The notes below the pieces were generated by a model. It was not told the DNA's origin. It saw nothing but the letters and a program-made list of their open reading frames with translations, and made no database searches. This document shows, piece by piece, positions 1 through 9,899 of a stretch of DNA of 64,000 nt (the first letter of the stretch is position 1; every line of letters starts with the position of its first letter). The translations under genes and the position numbers were made by a program. Source of the stretch: Archegozetes longisetosus (lineage: Eukaryota; Arthropoda; Arachnida; Sarcoptiformes; Trhypochthoniidae); the NCBI GenBank assembly GCA_018873245.2, contig JAEMBT020000005.1, forward strand, positions 5,690,001 through 5,754,000, in the 5' to 3' direction.

Positions 1-2194
1 TCACGCTTAGAAAATACTAATAAGCCTTATGCACAGTATGATCCATTTCGAGTATGGCGTGAAATGAACACCTTAATGCATCAATTTATTGTTAGCAGTA
101 ACATTCCTTTGAATATCGTGGAATCTTATCGACACAATGGACCAATACGTGATTGTCCTTTATACACGTTGAAATTGGAAACCAAAGGTCGCTGGTCACC
201 CTCTGATGGAAGATGGGTAGACAATAAAACCGGAAGGCCTATACAAATTCCTGTTGCTAGCGGCTTTATGGACACTGGTCCGGAGATTGATGATGTGATG
301 CAGGATCAATTATCAGATTTAATGAATGAATTTGCAGATATGTTAGCTTTCGATCCAACAAATATCGGAACTTGCAAAATAATCAAACATAAAATTGATA
401 CTGAGACCACCCACCAATACATCTAAATCCATACATATATGCTGCACCTCTTCGAGAGGAAATAAACCGACAAGTTCAAGAACTTCTCGATATGGGCATA
501 ATAGTACGGTCTAAGTCCCCTTGGAGTTCCCCAGTAGTTCTAGTTGATAAAAGGACGGAACAAAACGCATGTGCGTCGATAATCGAAAATTAAATAGTAT
601 AACTAAGAGTGATGTATATCCTCTTCCTTCAATAAGCGTTGCATTAAGCAGTTTACAAGGAGCAAAATATTTTTCATCATTCGATCTTAATTGTGGTTAC
701 CATCAAATAGAGATAGATAAAAGGGATTGTGAAAAGACTGCATTTATAACTCAAGACGGGTTATTTGAATATACAAAAATGAACTTCGGTTTGAAGACTG
801 CTCCGGCCTGCTTTGCTCGAGCTATGGACATAACTCTAAGTAATTTGAAGTATTCATCAGTCTTAGTTTACTTAGACGACATATTGGTATTCAGTAAAGA
901 CTTTTCAAGTCATCTTAAGCACATTCGAGAAGTATTACAAAGACTTAAATCTGCTGGATTTACAATCAAACCAAATAAATGCTCATTGGCCATGGAATCA
1001 GTTAAGTTTTTGGGACATGTTGTAGACTCAACCGGAATTCGAACAGATCCAGATAAAATAAAGGGTATAACAAATTTTCCTATACCAAAAACTTTAACTC
1101 AAGTACGAGGATTTATTGGTCGAGCATCTTATTATCGAAAGTTTATACCGTATTTTTCTGAAATCGCTGAACCATTGACTCGACTTACAAAGAAGCATAT
1201 GAGGTTTCAATGGGGACCAGAACAAATGCAAGCTTTTACACAATTGAAAACTCTTCTAAGCAGTGAACCGGTTTTAACACATTTCGATAGTAAGAAACCT
1301 TTAGAAGTACGTTGTGATGCTAGCTTTATAGGGATAGGTGCTGAATTGGTTCAACTTGAAGAACTAGGTTGGAAACTAGTAGCAAATGCAAGTCGTTTGC
1401 TAAGTGAAGCAGAACGCAATTATTGTACCTCTGAGCGAGAGTGTCTTGCTATTGTATATGCTACTGATAAGTTTGCACCTTATATACATGGATTGAAATT
1501 CACAGTAGTAACTGATCATTTAAGTCTAAAATGGTTAACAGAAAAGTCAACGCTCTCTCCTCGTTTAATACGATGGGCTTTACATCTTCAAAAATACGAC
1601 TTTGATGTTGTATACCGCAGCGGTCGGTTAATGAAGGACGCTGATGCTCTAAGTAGGTGTCCTGTGGATCCTCCTGAAAATATAATTGAAAATACTGAAA
1701 GGTATGCCATGGCTAGTATATCGCAATCAGAAGACGAGCAAGACGTGCCTTCTGATGTTTCACGCTTTAATATGATAAATATGTCTAAACTGCAAAGAGA
1801 GGATAAATTCTTCGGTACCATTATAAAATCACTTGAATCAGATGAATCGAGTTGTTATGAAGCGGAGTATGTTCTAAAAGATAATATACTTTTCTTTGCC
1901 GATCCTATTAGTCGGTTGCGAAGTAAATTGTTAATCTGTATACCTGAGTCGCTCTTGCACGAGCTTCTTTATTCATTTCATGATGATTACATGTCAGCAC
2001 ACTTGGGTATCAATAAAACAAAGGCAAAAATTAAAGAACGATTTTTCTGGCCAAATATGGATCAGGATATTGAATACTATGTAAAATCATGCGTTGATTG
2101 TCAAACAAAGAAAACCCCAAACCTTCAAAAAGCAGGTTTATTGGTCCCAGTAAAGTGGGAGGACCATTTGAAAAATGGGGAATTGACATTTTAG
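1..2194 (+). pseudogene. pol: pol: RT-RNase H-integrase N-terminus, frameshifted
   Basis: The reading frame is open from base 1 to 426 (linker ahead of RT), then shifts near 405-425 and again near 550. It is open from 569 to 2194 and shifts once more around 2140, where the integrase continues in the frame that starts at 2098. RT is recognised by the catalytic YLDD box near 880 and the FGLKTAPACF block near 786. RNase H follows, with the DAS (about 1318) and TDH (about 1510) blocks. The integrase HHCC zinc finger lies at about 1975-2110, with its cysteine pair spelled CVDC. The domain order is that of Ty3/gypsy pol. With these breaks this copy cannot make a continuous Pol protein. Confidence 0.88.
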
Positions 2195-5100
2195 GACCAT
2201 TTCCAGTCTCAGGCAACGGCAACAATAACATTATAGTAGCAACTGAATATATGACGAAATTTGCTGAAACTAAGGCTGTGCCAAAAGCTGATAAATGGGA
2301 AGTCGCAAAGTTTATCGATGAGCAAATCATTTTCAAGCATGGAGCACCCTATAGTATTGTTACAGATCAAGGAAAAGTATTTTCGAGCAATTTGTGTAAA
2401 CAGATTTATGAAAATCATGAAATCGCTCACATTCGCACTTCCAGTTATCATCCACAAGCAAATGGGCTTGTGGAACGATTAAATAAAACACTAGCAGAAA
2501 TGATTTCTCATTATGTAGCAGACAAACAGTCTGATTGGGATAAGTTTTTACTGCATGTAACATTCGCTTATAACACAAGCGTTCAACAAAGTACACATTA
2601 CTCTCCTTTCGTTTTAACCTATGCGAGAGAACCTATATTCCCAGCAGAGATAACAATGGGAAGACCGTCTTTGGGTGTTTCTGATGTGGATCAGTATGTT
2701 GCACTCAGGGACAAATATATCAAAAATGCGCGAGAGTTAGCCCGTAAATATATAACGGACTCTCAAGTGCGAAATACGAAGCACTACAATAAAAGACGAA
2801 GAGAAGTAACCTTCAAAATTGGACAATTGGTTCTAGTTTTTAACCCTCGTAGATATAAGGGTAAATCAGAAAAGCTTTTGCATCAATTCTATGGACCGTA
2901 TAAAATTCTTGACCAAATAGGTCCGGTCACTTATTCAGTCGAATCAATAAGAGACAAATATGAAACAATGAACGTACATGTTTCAAGGATGAAACTATTT
3001 TATGATAGAACAGAACTTTTTAACCCAACCGGGTTCACATCATTTGAAATGGGGTCGGATGATGATGAACTATACCCTGAAGGGATAGATATGGACGAAG
3101 ATTTAAATTTAAATGAAACATCAAGAACAACGCCTGTGGAAAACAGCTTAATAGAGAAGGATAAAATCGAAAATAGTGAAACTGAAGAAGAAGGTCAAAT
3201 ACTAGACTTATCTGATAATCATTCAGAAGCAACAGAAATTGACGATCAATGGTTAGGCATAGATCGAGATCCCCTAATTATATTACCACGATTACAGGAC
3301 ATAAATACTGATATAACCGACAGACCTCTAAGAAGATCAGAACGTATAAGACGACCAGTCGATAGATTTGGTTTTGCAGCAACAAGTATACTGTTCTTAA
3401 TGATGATTTTACTGTGTTCCTGTTTTGTAGAGTCTGCCTTGACTAAAATATCGCCAGTTTTGTGGCGTAAATCTGACAAACCTGTCATTGCTGGAATAAA
3501 CCGAGTAATTATGAAAATTCATTATGACTCACCGTGTGTTGTATTTAGAAATCCCATATTTGAAATCAGTAATCAAACTGAGTTATTAAATTGGTGTAAT
3601 AATGCTTATATTGAAGATTTTATAAGACCCGTAAAAAGTTTCTGCAATAGTACACTCATCTCCAGTAAACAGGATTTAGTTGTTCACAGGGAGAAACGTT
3701 TTATTTTCGCCGCATTTTTATTAGCAGTAGTAGTTGTCACTTCAATCACTACCATAGGCGTCTCTACTGCATCACTAGTTCAAAGTTCCCGTACGGCTGA
3801 AGAGCTAGAAACAATTAAGAGAAAGCAAGAAGAGATGTTGATGGAGGCAGAATATTTCAAGCGAAATCAGATGAAAATCCAAAAGATACTTCAAACATTA
3901 CAAAATGAAATAAGTGAAATAGGAGTAGCAGTACAAGATCTTACAGCTTCTTTCAGGACTTTGCAAGAAAATTTGCCGAAGGCAATGCATATAGTTGCAA
4001 ATTTGGCATCAAAGTTCATGTTAACAAAGGATAGATTAAAAGATATTTCACGAAAATGGAAAAATGGAATAGTGGATGAAAAATTATTTGAAATATTTAA
4101 TATAACCCTTCCTTGTGATTGTCCGTTAAACTTAGCCAGAGCCAAGTCATGCACAATAGATGAAAGCCGCTCTCTTGTTTCAATGGAGTTTGAAGCTTAC
4201 ACTAAAAGGAAAGGAACAAATACAATGGAAGCTGATCCATTTGTTTTATACACTCAAAATAATGATAAACTTTGTTCTGTCGAATATGTCGGACCAAAAA
4301 TGGTAATTTATGACGCTGCTCGAGACTGTGTAACCGCATTGCATCAGATTACACAATCTTCACGAAACTTGATACTAATGCCGAGCTCAGCGTCTTGTCA
4401 ACGAAACCTTCCTGACACAATTTCCAAAAAGTTCTGGAAAGTAACTACTTGTGAAGATCCTAAGATTGTAGTAGATGAAGAAATAATGCAAGTGAAAGTA
4501 TCCGATAAACTGAATTATATTTACTGCAGCACACTTAAAATAAAGATCTATAATCGAACTTTGGAATGTCCTGATTTTGCTTTTGCTGTACCCACTAGTG
4601 TTCCGTTTAGCATTAATTCAATAACTTACGAGTCCTCTCTTGTAAATGTGCAAAATACTTTAAGTATGATGCCAGCTTGGGGTCAAAGAATCAATTTCCA
4701 TCTTATGCCGTCTTTACACGAACTAAATCTAACGGAAATTGCAAAACAAAATAATGCAGAAATAAGTAAAATCCAGTTTTATAACCGTAAACCTTCCATT
4801 GAGATAAACAATCAATCAAGTGCTTTCGTCTTTTATATCATAATCATTATCGTCCTTTTAATAGGATTAACTGTTTATTATAAAAGAAAACGTTCTAATT
4901 CAGTTGATATAGCTAACGTGCAAGCCATTGAACTTAAACGACGTGCTCGTAACTCTAATATTGTAACTGAAACTCAATCATTAGTTTCTGATGAGGAATC
5001 CGACGAAGAAGCTGATAATAAATCAAATATATCACAGACAACAACCCCAACTCCTCTTCGGAAAACCAAGCGAGTTTTATTCTTAACAACTATTATAACC

Positions 5101-5847
5101 TTATCAATTACACCAGCTAATGCTTTTGATTATAACTATATGGTGATATTCATAAAATTCCAATCGCCATGCAATGAATTACTCCTGAATAACAAAACTA
5201 TTCCGACACAAATTATATGGTGTCAAAATCAGTTTGAACTCTCTTTTATAAAGCCTGTTAGCACGTTTTGTAAAATAGACAACGATATTCTAGCTATACA
5301 TAAACGACTATATTATGCAGAGTTTAACAGACAAAAACGATCGTATAGCCCAAACAACCCAAACAATGAACTAGACAATTACCTAGCAACTACAATAGTT
5401 TCGTCATTTGCTGTTCTAAAAGATATTATAAACACTATTGGAAGGAAATGGTCTCAAAATAAATTAGATTCAAGACTATTTGAAAACTCGCACTTCCAAA
5501 TAAAATTTCCTTCGAACTTGTCTCTAGAAATGTTCAAACCACATTTGTGCATTGCGGACTTTCAATCAAATACAATTATCTTAATGCTGCATAAAAACTC
5601 CGAACATATATGGTTAAAGAAATATGTTATTCCTTTTGGAGTTATAACTACTATTATTATTGTACTCCTATTATGTAACGGAGTACTGAAACTTATGAAG
5701 TTGCGCAGGAAAATGCACCAGAGTTATAAGGTGTTTTATGATAGAAAAATCAACGACTCATCGGCGGAGATGGGCTTTCCTTTACCTCCATTTCCCTATA
5801 GCTTTAACTCGAATCAAACGAGTTGTAACAACTACATCATTTACTAG
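2098..5847 (+). CDS. Integrase core fused in frame to two tandem env-like glycoproteins
   Basis: This 1249-codon open frame starts upstream of the pol frameshift. Residues 20-300 hold the integrase catalytic core (WGID, TDQG and the glutamate after HPQANGL, i.e. D, D, E) and a C-terminal domain ending in HVSRMKLF. An acidic linker and a basic RRSERIRRP stretch follow. From about residue 424 a hydrophobic signal-like segment begins an envelope module. It has a furin-type REKR site at residues 531-534 (3688-3699), an Ala/Val-rich fusion-peptide-like stretch, a long heptad-repeat region, a cysteine-rich part, and a membrane anchor near 4820-4890. A second, shorter env-like module follows from about 5071. 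Errantiviral Env is normally made from a spliced RNA, so the in-frame fusion may only mean that no stop codon is needed. Confidence 0.85.
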   Translation: MSNKENPKPSKSRFIGPSKVGGPFEKWGIDILGPFPVSGNGNNNIIVATEYMTKFAETKAVPKADKWEVAKFIDEQIIFKHGAPYSIVTDQGKVFSSNLCKQIYENHEIAHIRTSSYHPQANGLVERLNKTLAEMISHYVADKQSDWDKFLLHVTFAYNTSVQQSTHYSPFVLTYAREPIFPAEITMGRPSLGVSDVDQYVALRDKYIKNARELARKYITDSQVRNTKHYNKRRREVTFKIGQLVLVFNPRRYKGKSEKLLHQFYGPYKILDQIGPVTYSVESIRDKYETMNVHVSRMKLFYDRTELFNPTGFTSFEMGSDDDELYPEGIDMDEDLNLNETSRTTPVENSLIEKDKIENSETEEEGQILDLSDNHSEATEIDDQWLGIDRDPLIILPRLQDINTDITDRPLRRSERIRRPVDRFGFAATSILFLMMILLCSCFVESALTKISPVLWRKSDKPVIAGINRVIMKIHYDSPCVVFRNPIFEISNQTELLNWCNNAYIEDFIRPVKSFCNSTLISSKQDLVVHREKRFIFAAFLLAVVVVTSITTIGVSTASLVQSSRTAEELETIKRKQEEMLMEAEYFKRNQMKIQKILQTLQNEISEIGVAVQDLTASFRTLQENLPKAMHIVANLASKFMLTKDRLKDISRKWKNGIVDEKLFEIFNITLPCDCPLNLARAKSCTIDESRSLVSMEFEAYTKRKGTNTMEADPFVLYTQNNDKLCSVEYVGPKMVIYDAARDCVTALHQITQSSRNLILMPSSASCQRNLPDTISKKFWKVTTCEDPKIVVDEEIMQVKVSDKLNYIYCSTLKIKIYNRTLECPDFAFAVPTSVPFSINSITYESSLVNVQNTLSMMPAWGQRINFHLMPSLHELNLTEIAKQNNAEISKIQFYNRKPSIEINNQSSAFVFYIIIIIVLLIGLTVYYKRKRSNSVDIANVQAIELKRRARNSNIVTETQSLVSDEESDEEADNKSNISQTTTPTPLRKTKRVLFLTTIITLSITPANAFDYNYMVIFIKFQSPCNELLLNNKTIPTQIIWCQNQFELSFIKPVSTFCKIDNDILAIHKRLYYAEFNRQKRSYSPNNPNNELDNYLATTIVSSFAVLKDIINTIGRKWSQNKLDSRLFENSHFQIKFPSNLSLEMFKPHLCIADFQSNTIILMLHKNSEHIWLKKYVIPFGVITTIIIVLLLCNGVLKLMKLRRKMHQSYKVFYDRKINDSSAEMGFPLPPFPYSFNSNQTSCNNYIIY
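5071..5847 (+). CDS. Second, shortened env-like module
   Basis: This is the end of the same open frame. It repeats the plan of the first env: a signal-like hydrophobic segment ending in PANA (about 5074-5124), a QSPC motif matching DSPC in the first module, an FIKPV motif matching FIRPV, and a basic RQKR site at 5329-5340. A segment containing RKW and RLFE parallels RKW and KLFE in the first copy. A membrane anchor lies near 5623-5680. The long fusion-peptide/heptad-repeat stretch of the first module has no counterpart, so this looks like a duplicated env that has lost its central part. It could be a decoy or accessory glycoprotein, or simply decaying. No function is claimed. Confidence 0.7.
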   Translation, partial: RVLFLTTIITLSITPANAFDYNYMVIFIKFQSPCNELLLNNKTIPTQIIWCQNQFELSFIKPVSTFCKIDNDILAIHKRLYYAEFNRQKRSYSPNNPNNELDNYLATTIVSSFAVLKDIINTIGRKWSQNKLDSRLFENSHFQIKFPSNLSLEMFKPHLCIADFQSNTIILMLHKNSEHIWLKKYVIPFGVITTIIIVLLLCNGVLKLMKLRRKMHQSYKVFYDRKINDSSAEMGFPLPPFPYSFNSNQTSCNNYIIY

Positions 5848-6274
5848 AAGTTATGGTAAATAAACGATGTAGTTCAAAGAAAAAAAAGGAAACAAAAATT
5901 TAAAAAAAATCGTACATATAATCATTTTGGGAATAAATATATTCCATTTTATAATTCAACTTATTTTAGTAATCAAGTATGTAGTTTCTTCATTACATAA
6001 AAATACTTTATAAAAATTATAATCTAATAGATAAATATATAAAAATTAAGGAAAACAACTATAATTTTTTTTATTGTATGCAATTATAGAGGGAATTAAC
6101 TGTACATCTGAATAGATGTATGCGTATAGCTAACAAAGTTTAAGTATAACGTAATGCTAAAACATATTAAAAAAACCTTTTGGTAACCAAACCTCAAACT
6201 CCTTGTTGTGTCTCAACTTTTAAAATAACCGGTTTGAGGCACCGCTACTACTATAAATAACGTTCGATAAACGA

Positions 6275-7135
6275 AGATAAACTTAAAATAAAATATAAAT
6301 ATCTTTTTAAACCGTATGATTTGAGAATCTCAAATTTTTCTAATAAATAGAATATAAAACTCTAATGATATCCACAAAATTTGATAGTGATCCGTTAAGC
6401 TCTAAATACTTAAATTAATTTTTTTTATAAACAGTAATAAGGACTTACAGTGACGCCATCTAACATTCAAACATATAACTAACAACCAAAACAAACATTA
6501 AATTTTTTTTAAATATACTTAAATTAAAATATATATATCTTTTAAACCATATACTTTTACAATCTCAAATTTCTCTAATAAATAGAACATAAAACCCTGA
6601 TTATATCCACAAAAATTTGATAGTGACCCGTTATAATTCGAATACTTAAATTAATTTTTTTTATCAACAATACTAAGGACTTACAGTGACGCCATCTAAC
6701 ATTCAAACATATAACTAACAACCAAAACAAACATTAAAAAAAAATTAAACATACTTAAATTAAAATATATATATCTTTTAAACCATATGCTTTTAGAACC
6801 TCAAATTTCTCTAATAAATAGGACCTAAAACCCTGATTATATCCACAAAATTTTGATAGTGACCCGTTATAATCCGAATACTTAAATTAATTTTTTATCA
6901 ACAATATTAAGGACTTACAGTGACGCCATCTAACATTCAAACATATAACTAACAACCAAAACAAACATTAAAAAAAATTAAACATACTTAAATTAAAATA
7001 TAAATATCTTTTAAACCATATACTTTTACAATCTCAAATTTCTCTAATAAATAGAACATAAAACTCTGATTATATCCACAAATTTTGATAGTGACCAGTT
7101 ATAATCCGAATACTTTAATTAATTAATTTTTTATA
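6275..7135 (+). repeat. Four tandem ~235-bp repeats in the 3' non-coding region of the retroelement
   Basis: The block with ACTTACAGTGACGCCATC recurs at 6441, 6677 and 6911, periods of 236 and 234 bp. The TTTTAAACC-AATAAATAGAA block recurs four times, at about 6300, 6541, 6778 and 7013. The last copy loses similarity after about 7130. The copies differ by scattered substitutions and small poly-A/T indels. They lie between the env stop codon and the putative LTR. Confidence 0.85.
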
Positions 7136-7496
7136 TATACATATAAAATATTAAAAGTTTCGCCGTAACGACATCCATCATCCACATTATGAACTATTTC
7201 GCTGTAACTTCGTGCTATGCTATGACAGACACACATTACTAAGTCTATAGTACTTACCATTACTTTTCATTTGAGAAAACTTAACATCAAATATTTTCTT
7301 AACCGTATAAAACCTGTTCACCGCGTCTCATCTAATAAACAATTTCTGATTTTTAAGAATCAGACTCGCCGAAACGTCATCTATTTTCTACATTATAATC
7401 AAAACACAGTTACTTCGTGCTAGCAACGAATTATGTAAAACTAAACTATAAATCTACTATTTGTCTAACATTATTATTAAAACTTTTATAGTCAAT

Positions 7497-7913
7497 ATGT
7501 CAGATAGAATTCGAAGACATAGGCATAGTGATGTTTCAAAACCATTTACACCGTATAGACACCGAACAGTTCCTACCGAAATAGATGAACTTCGAGGAAT
7601 CGCCGACAACATTAGGACTCAACTTTTATTCATAAACGAACTATTGAATATGCAGAATCCAGATGAAGAACCAACAAGACAACTGGGTAGATCAATCACG
7701 GATATTGTCATCCATCTTACTACTAGCAGCACGATGATCAGGGATATTCGTTCCGCCATCCTAAACATCATTTTCAATAGACAACAAGCTTCTACTTCAT
7801 CAACGAAAGTTCAAAATGGTGTTCAAACTTCCATTTACCCTTCAAATAGCACGAATGGGTGCTATAATACCTCAAGCCTTACCTCACAGCCATATTATGG
7901 ATATCATCGCTAA
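7497..7913 (+). CDS. Small accessory ORF of the retroelement, unknown function
   Basis: A 138-codon ORF lies between env and the 3' LTR. The ATG at 7497 was chosen; an upstream extension to 7461 has no ATG. The N-terminus is basic (MSDRIRRHRH), the middle predicts helices rich in Leu and Ile, and the C-terminus is Ser/Thr/Asn-rich. Overlapping it in the +1 frame (7816-8010) is a short ORF with a strongly hydrophobic segment rich in L, I, F and Y followed by basic residues, like a membrane anchor. Splicing or frameshifting could join the two, but no junction is obvious. I do not recognise the family. Its place after env recalls accessory genes of complex retroelements. Confidence 0.4.
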   Translation: MSDRIRRHRHSDVSKPFTPYRHRTVPTEIDELRGIADNIRTQLLFINELLNMQNPDEEPTRQLGRSITDIVIHLTTSSTMIRDIRSAILNIIFNRQQASTSSTKVQNGVQTSIYPSNSTNGCYNTSSLTSQPYYGYHR

Positions 7914-8310
7914 TACCTCAAGTTTGACGCTTATACTATTCATATTATACTATTTTTTTTCTTTATTTAATTGGGCAAGGTATAAACATAGAACAAATAA
8001 TCCAGTATAAATATTAAAAATAAAATAAAATACATATAAAAATTTATATAACTACTAATTTTATTTTTTTTTACTAACTACCTCTTTATATGTCAAACTT
8101 AGTCTTAAATATCTAAAAAAAAAAATATCATTTTATATAATTTTTTTTAATATTGCGGGATAATTTTTTCTGTTTTGACAAATAATGTCTAAATATTGTA
8201 AACTAAATGCTATTATAATTTAGAAATGTTCTTTTTGCTTTTGTTATTAAATCTACTTTCACGTTAATTTATGTAAACCAATAACGCGTTACACAGAGTC
8301 GTGTAACATA

Positions 8311-8322
8311 AGGTGGGGGTAT
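8311..8322 (+). promoter_or_regulatory. Putative polypurine tract
   Basis: The purine-rich AGGTGGGGGT at 8311-8320 sits two bases before the proposed LTR start, as expected for the plus-strand primer site of an LTR element. Confidence 0.5.
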
Positions 8323-8810
8323 TGTAATAACGTCTTAGTTTCCTAATTAGACCTATATCATAATATTTTGTAATAACCTATATTTCTAAACTCTAATTCT
8401 CATAACTCACCTTATATGTCAACATTTATTACTGACTTAAAGATTACTTTTTTATTTGTACAAAAGAAATCTTCACATGCTTGTCTCAACTGTAAAAGTT
8501 ATGAAGACAACTGATAGTAAGCATATTTCATCTCTTAAAACCTACCTAAGTATGTCCTAAATATATAATTTTCCAATCATAGCTAAATGTGCTATTAACC
8601 TTGTAAGATTTAACCTATCGTTGTAAAATATTTTTCAACTTAACCCGCCTATTGTTCCTATAAAATGTCGTGTTTTTCCTAAATTTTTCGCTCTTCTTCC
8701 AGTGTTAAAAATCCTGTGAAATCTTATGTAATTTGTGGTTATGTTAAATAAAGTGCTATATTTTAAAAATTGATTTCGTACACGCTCCTATAAAAGATCC
8801 AGACTTTACA
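8323..8810 (+). repeat. Probable 3' LTR
   Basis: The segment begins TGTAATAACG just after a polypurine tract and ends in TTTACA, giving TG...CA termini with a short TGTAA/TTACA inversion. It contains an AATAAA signal at 8747-8752, about 60 bases before the end, and AT-rich TATA-like stretches. The partner 5' LTR is outside the window, so neither identity nor a target duplication can be tested. The boundary is supported because the first copy of a separate 218-bp repeat begins exactly where the LTR ends. Confidence 0.55.
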
Positions 8811-9245
8811 ATATAATTAATTGACAACTTATTAAATTTTTCTATTTGCAATGTTTCTCAGAAGTAGTTAAAAATAATTTATATATAGCATCTCTGCTAT
8901 TGGATCATTGCCAGCGAGAGAGGAACCTCAAAATCCTTGAGACATGAATTTGTTGCAGCGATAGTGCAAAATATTATGGCATACGTGACAGTCGATTAAA
9001 TTCAGTTTTTAGTCATTTAAAGGACAAAATATAATTAATTGACGACTTATTAATTCCTTTCTGTTTGCAATGTTTCTCAGAATAGTTAAAAATCGTTTAT
9101 AAATAGCATCTCTGTTGTTGAATCATTGCCAGCGAGAGGGAGATCTCAAAATCCTTGAGACGAGAATTTGTTGAAGAGATATTGCGTAACATTATTGTAT
9201 ATAGCAGTCGAGTAAATTAAAGTTCTAGTCACTTAAAAGTGTTTT
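8811..9245. repeat. Two tandem copies of a ~218-bp repeat
   Basis: ATATAATTAATTGAC starts at 8811 and again at 9029. The following blocks (TTTGCAATGTTTCTCAGAA, TCATTGCCAGCGAGAG, TCAAAATCCTTGAGAC) recur at the same spacing to about 9240. Divergence is roughly 10-15% by eye. There is no coding signal. The retroelement probably inserted at the edge of the first unit. Confidence 0.8.
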
Positions 9246-9799
9246 CAGTTAAAATATTAAAATCAAATTTTATTTTTGTGTTTTCAAAACCTATATTTTC
9301 AATTTTTAAAATTTGAATAAAAGTAAGTCCTGAGTATAAGAATTTTTCATGAATTTTGTTTGACAAATAAATCTCATTAAGTTCATTTTTATAATTTTAT
9401 CTTGTTTTTTCGCTGTCATTTTAAAAATCAGATTTATTTTGACTAAGTTTAAATTAATAATAATGATAAAATCCTTGTATTTGGTTTTCATGTTTTTAAT
9501 ATTTGTGTTAACGATAAAGTCCGCTTACACTCAAATCATTCTATATTATTCCACGAAAGATAAAATCATTATTTCAATGAGATTTGTAAAATCTATAAAA
9601 TTGAGATAATGTGTCAAATAATTTTGAGAAAATACTCAAATAATCAGAACTTTTTTCTCAAATATATACTCAAATAGTTTGAGAGTCTGTGTTTTTATTT
9701 AATGAGAACCATCAAATCTGCACACTTTAATGTACAGACGAAGAGCCAATCTGTTGGCTGTACAAAGAGCGCAAAATCTGTGCGGTTAATTTTTAAATA
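9246..9799. other. AT-rich spacer, nothing recognised
   Basis: A/T-rich sequence with short poly-A/T runs and no convincing ORF or RNA gene. The short open frames are compatible with chance. Confidence 0.5.
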
Positions 9800-9899
9800 T
9801 TAGGGTGGGTTGAAATGTTTCTGTCCTGACCCCCTTCTAGAAAACTCTGCTATAAACTTTTCATATCATTAGATAGTATACCCATTCAGAACAAATATA

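Larger units (their letters stand above)
1..8810 (+). mobile_element. Errantivirus-like endogenous retroelement with env, 5' part outside the window
   Basis: The order reverse transcriptase, RNase H, integrase, then an envelope-type glycoprotein, closed by a probable LTR, is that of env-bearing Ty3/gypsy elements (errantiviruses). The window opens inside the coding region between protease and RT, so gag, protease, the 5' LTR and the primer-binding site cannot be seen. Pol is broken by several frameshifts, whereas the integrase-env frame stays open for 1249 codons, so the copy is defective but fairly young. Between env and the LTR lies an unusually long 2.5-kb region with tandem repeats and a small ORF. 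Family assignment rests on motif order and the env architecture. The LTR call is weaker because its 5' partner is missing. Confidence 0.85.

Noticed and set aside
1588-4154. Several 65-100-codon minus-strand ORFs across the retroelement
   Set aside because: They are shadows of pol and env in antisense, with no recognisable motifs.
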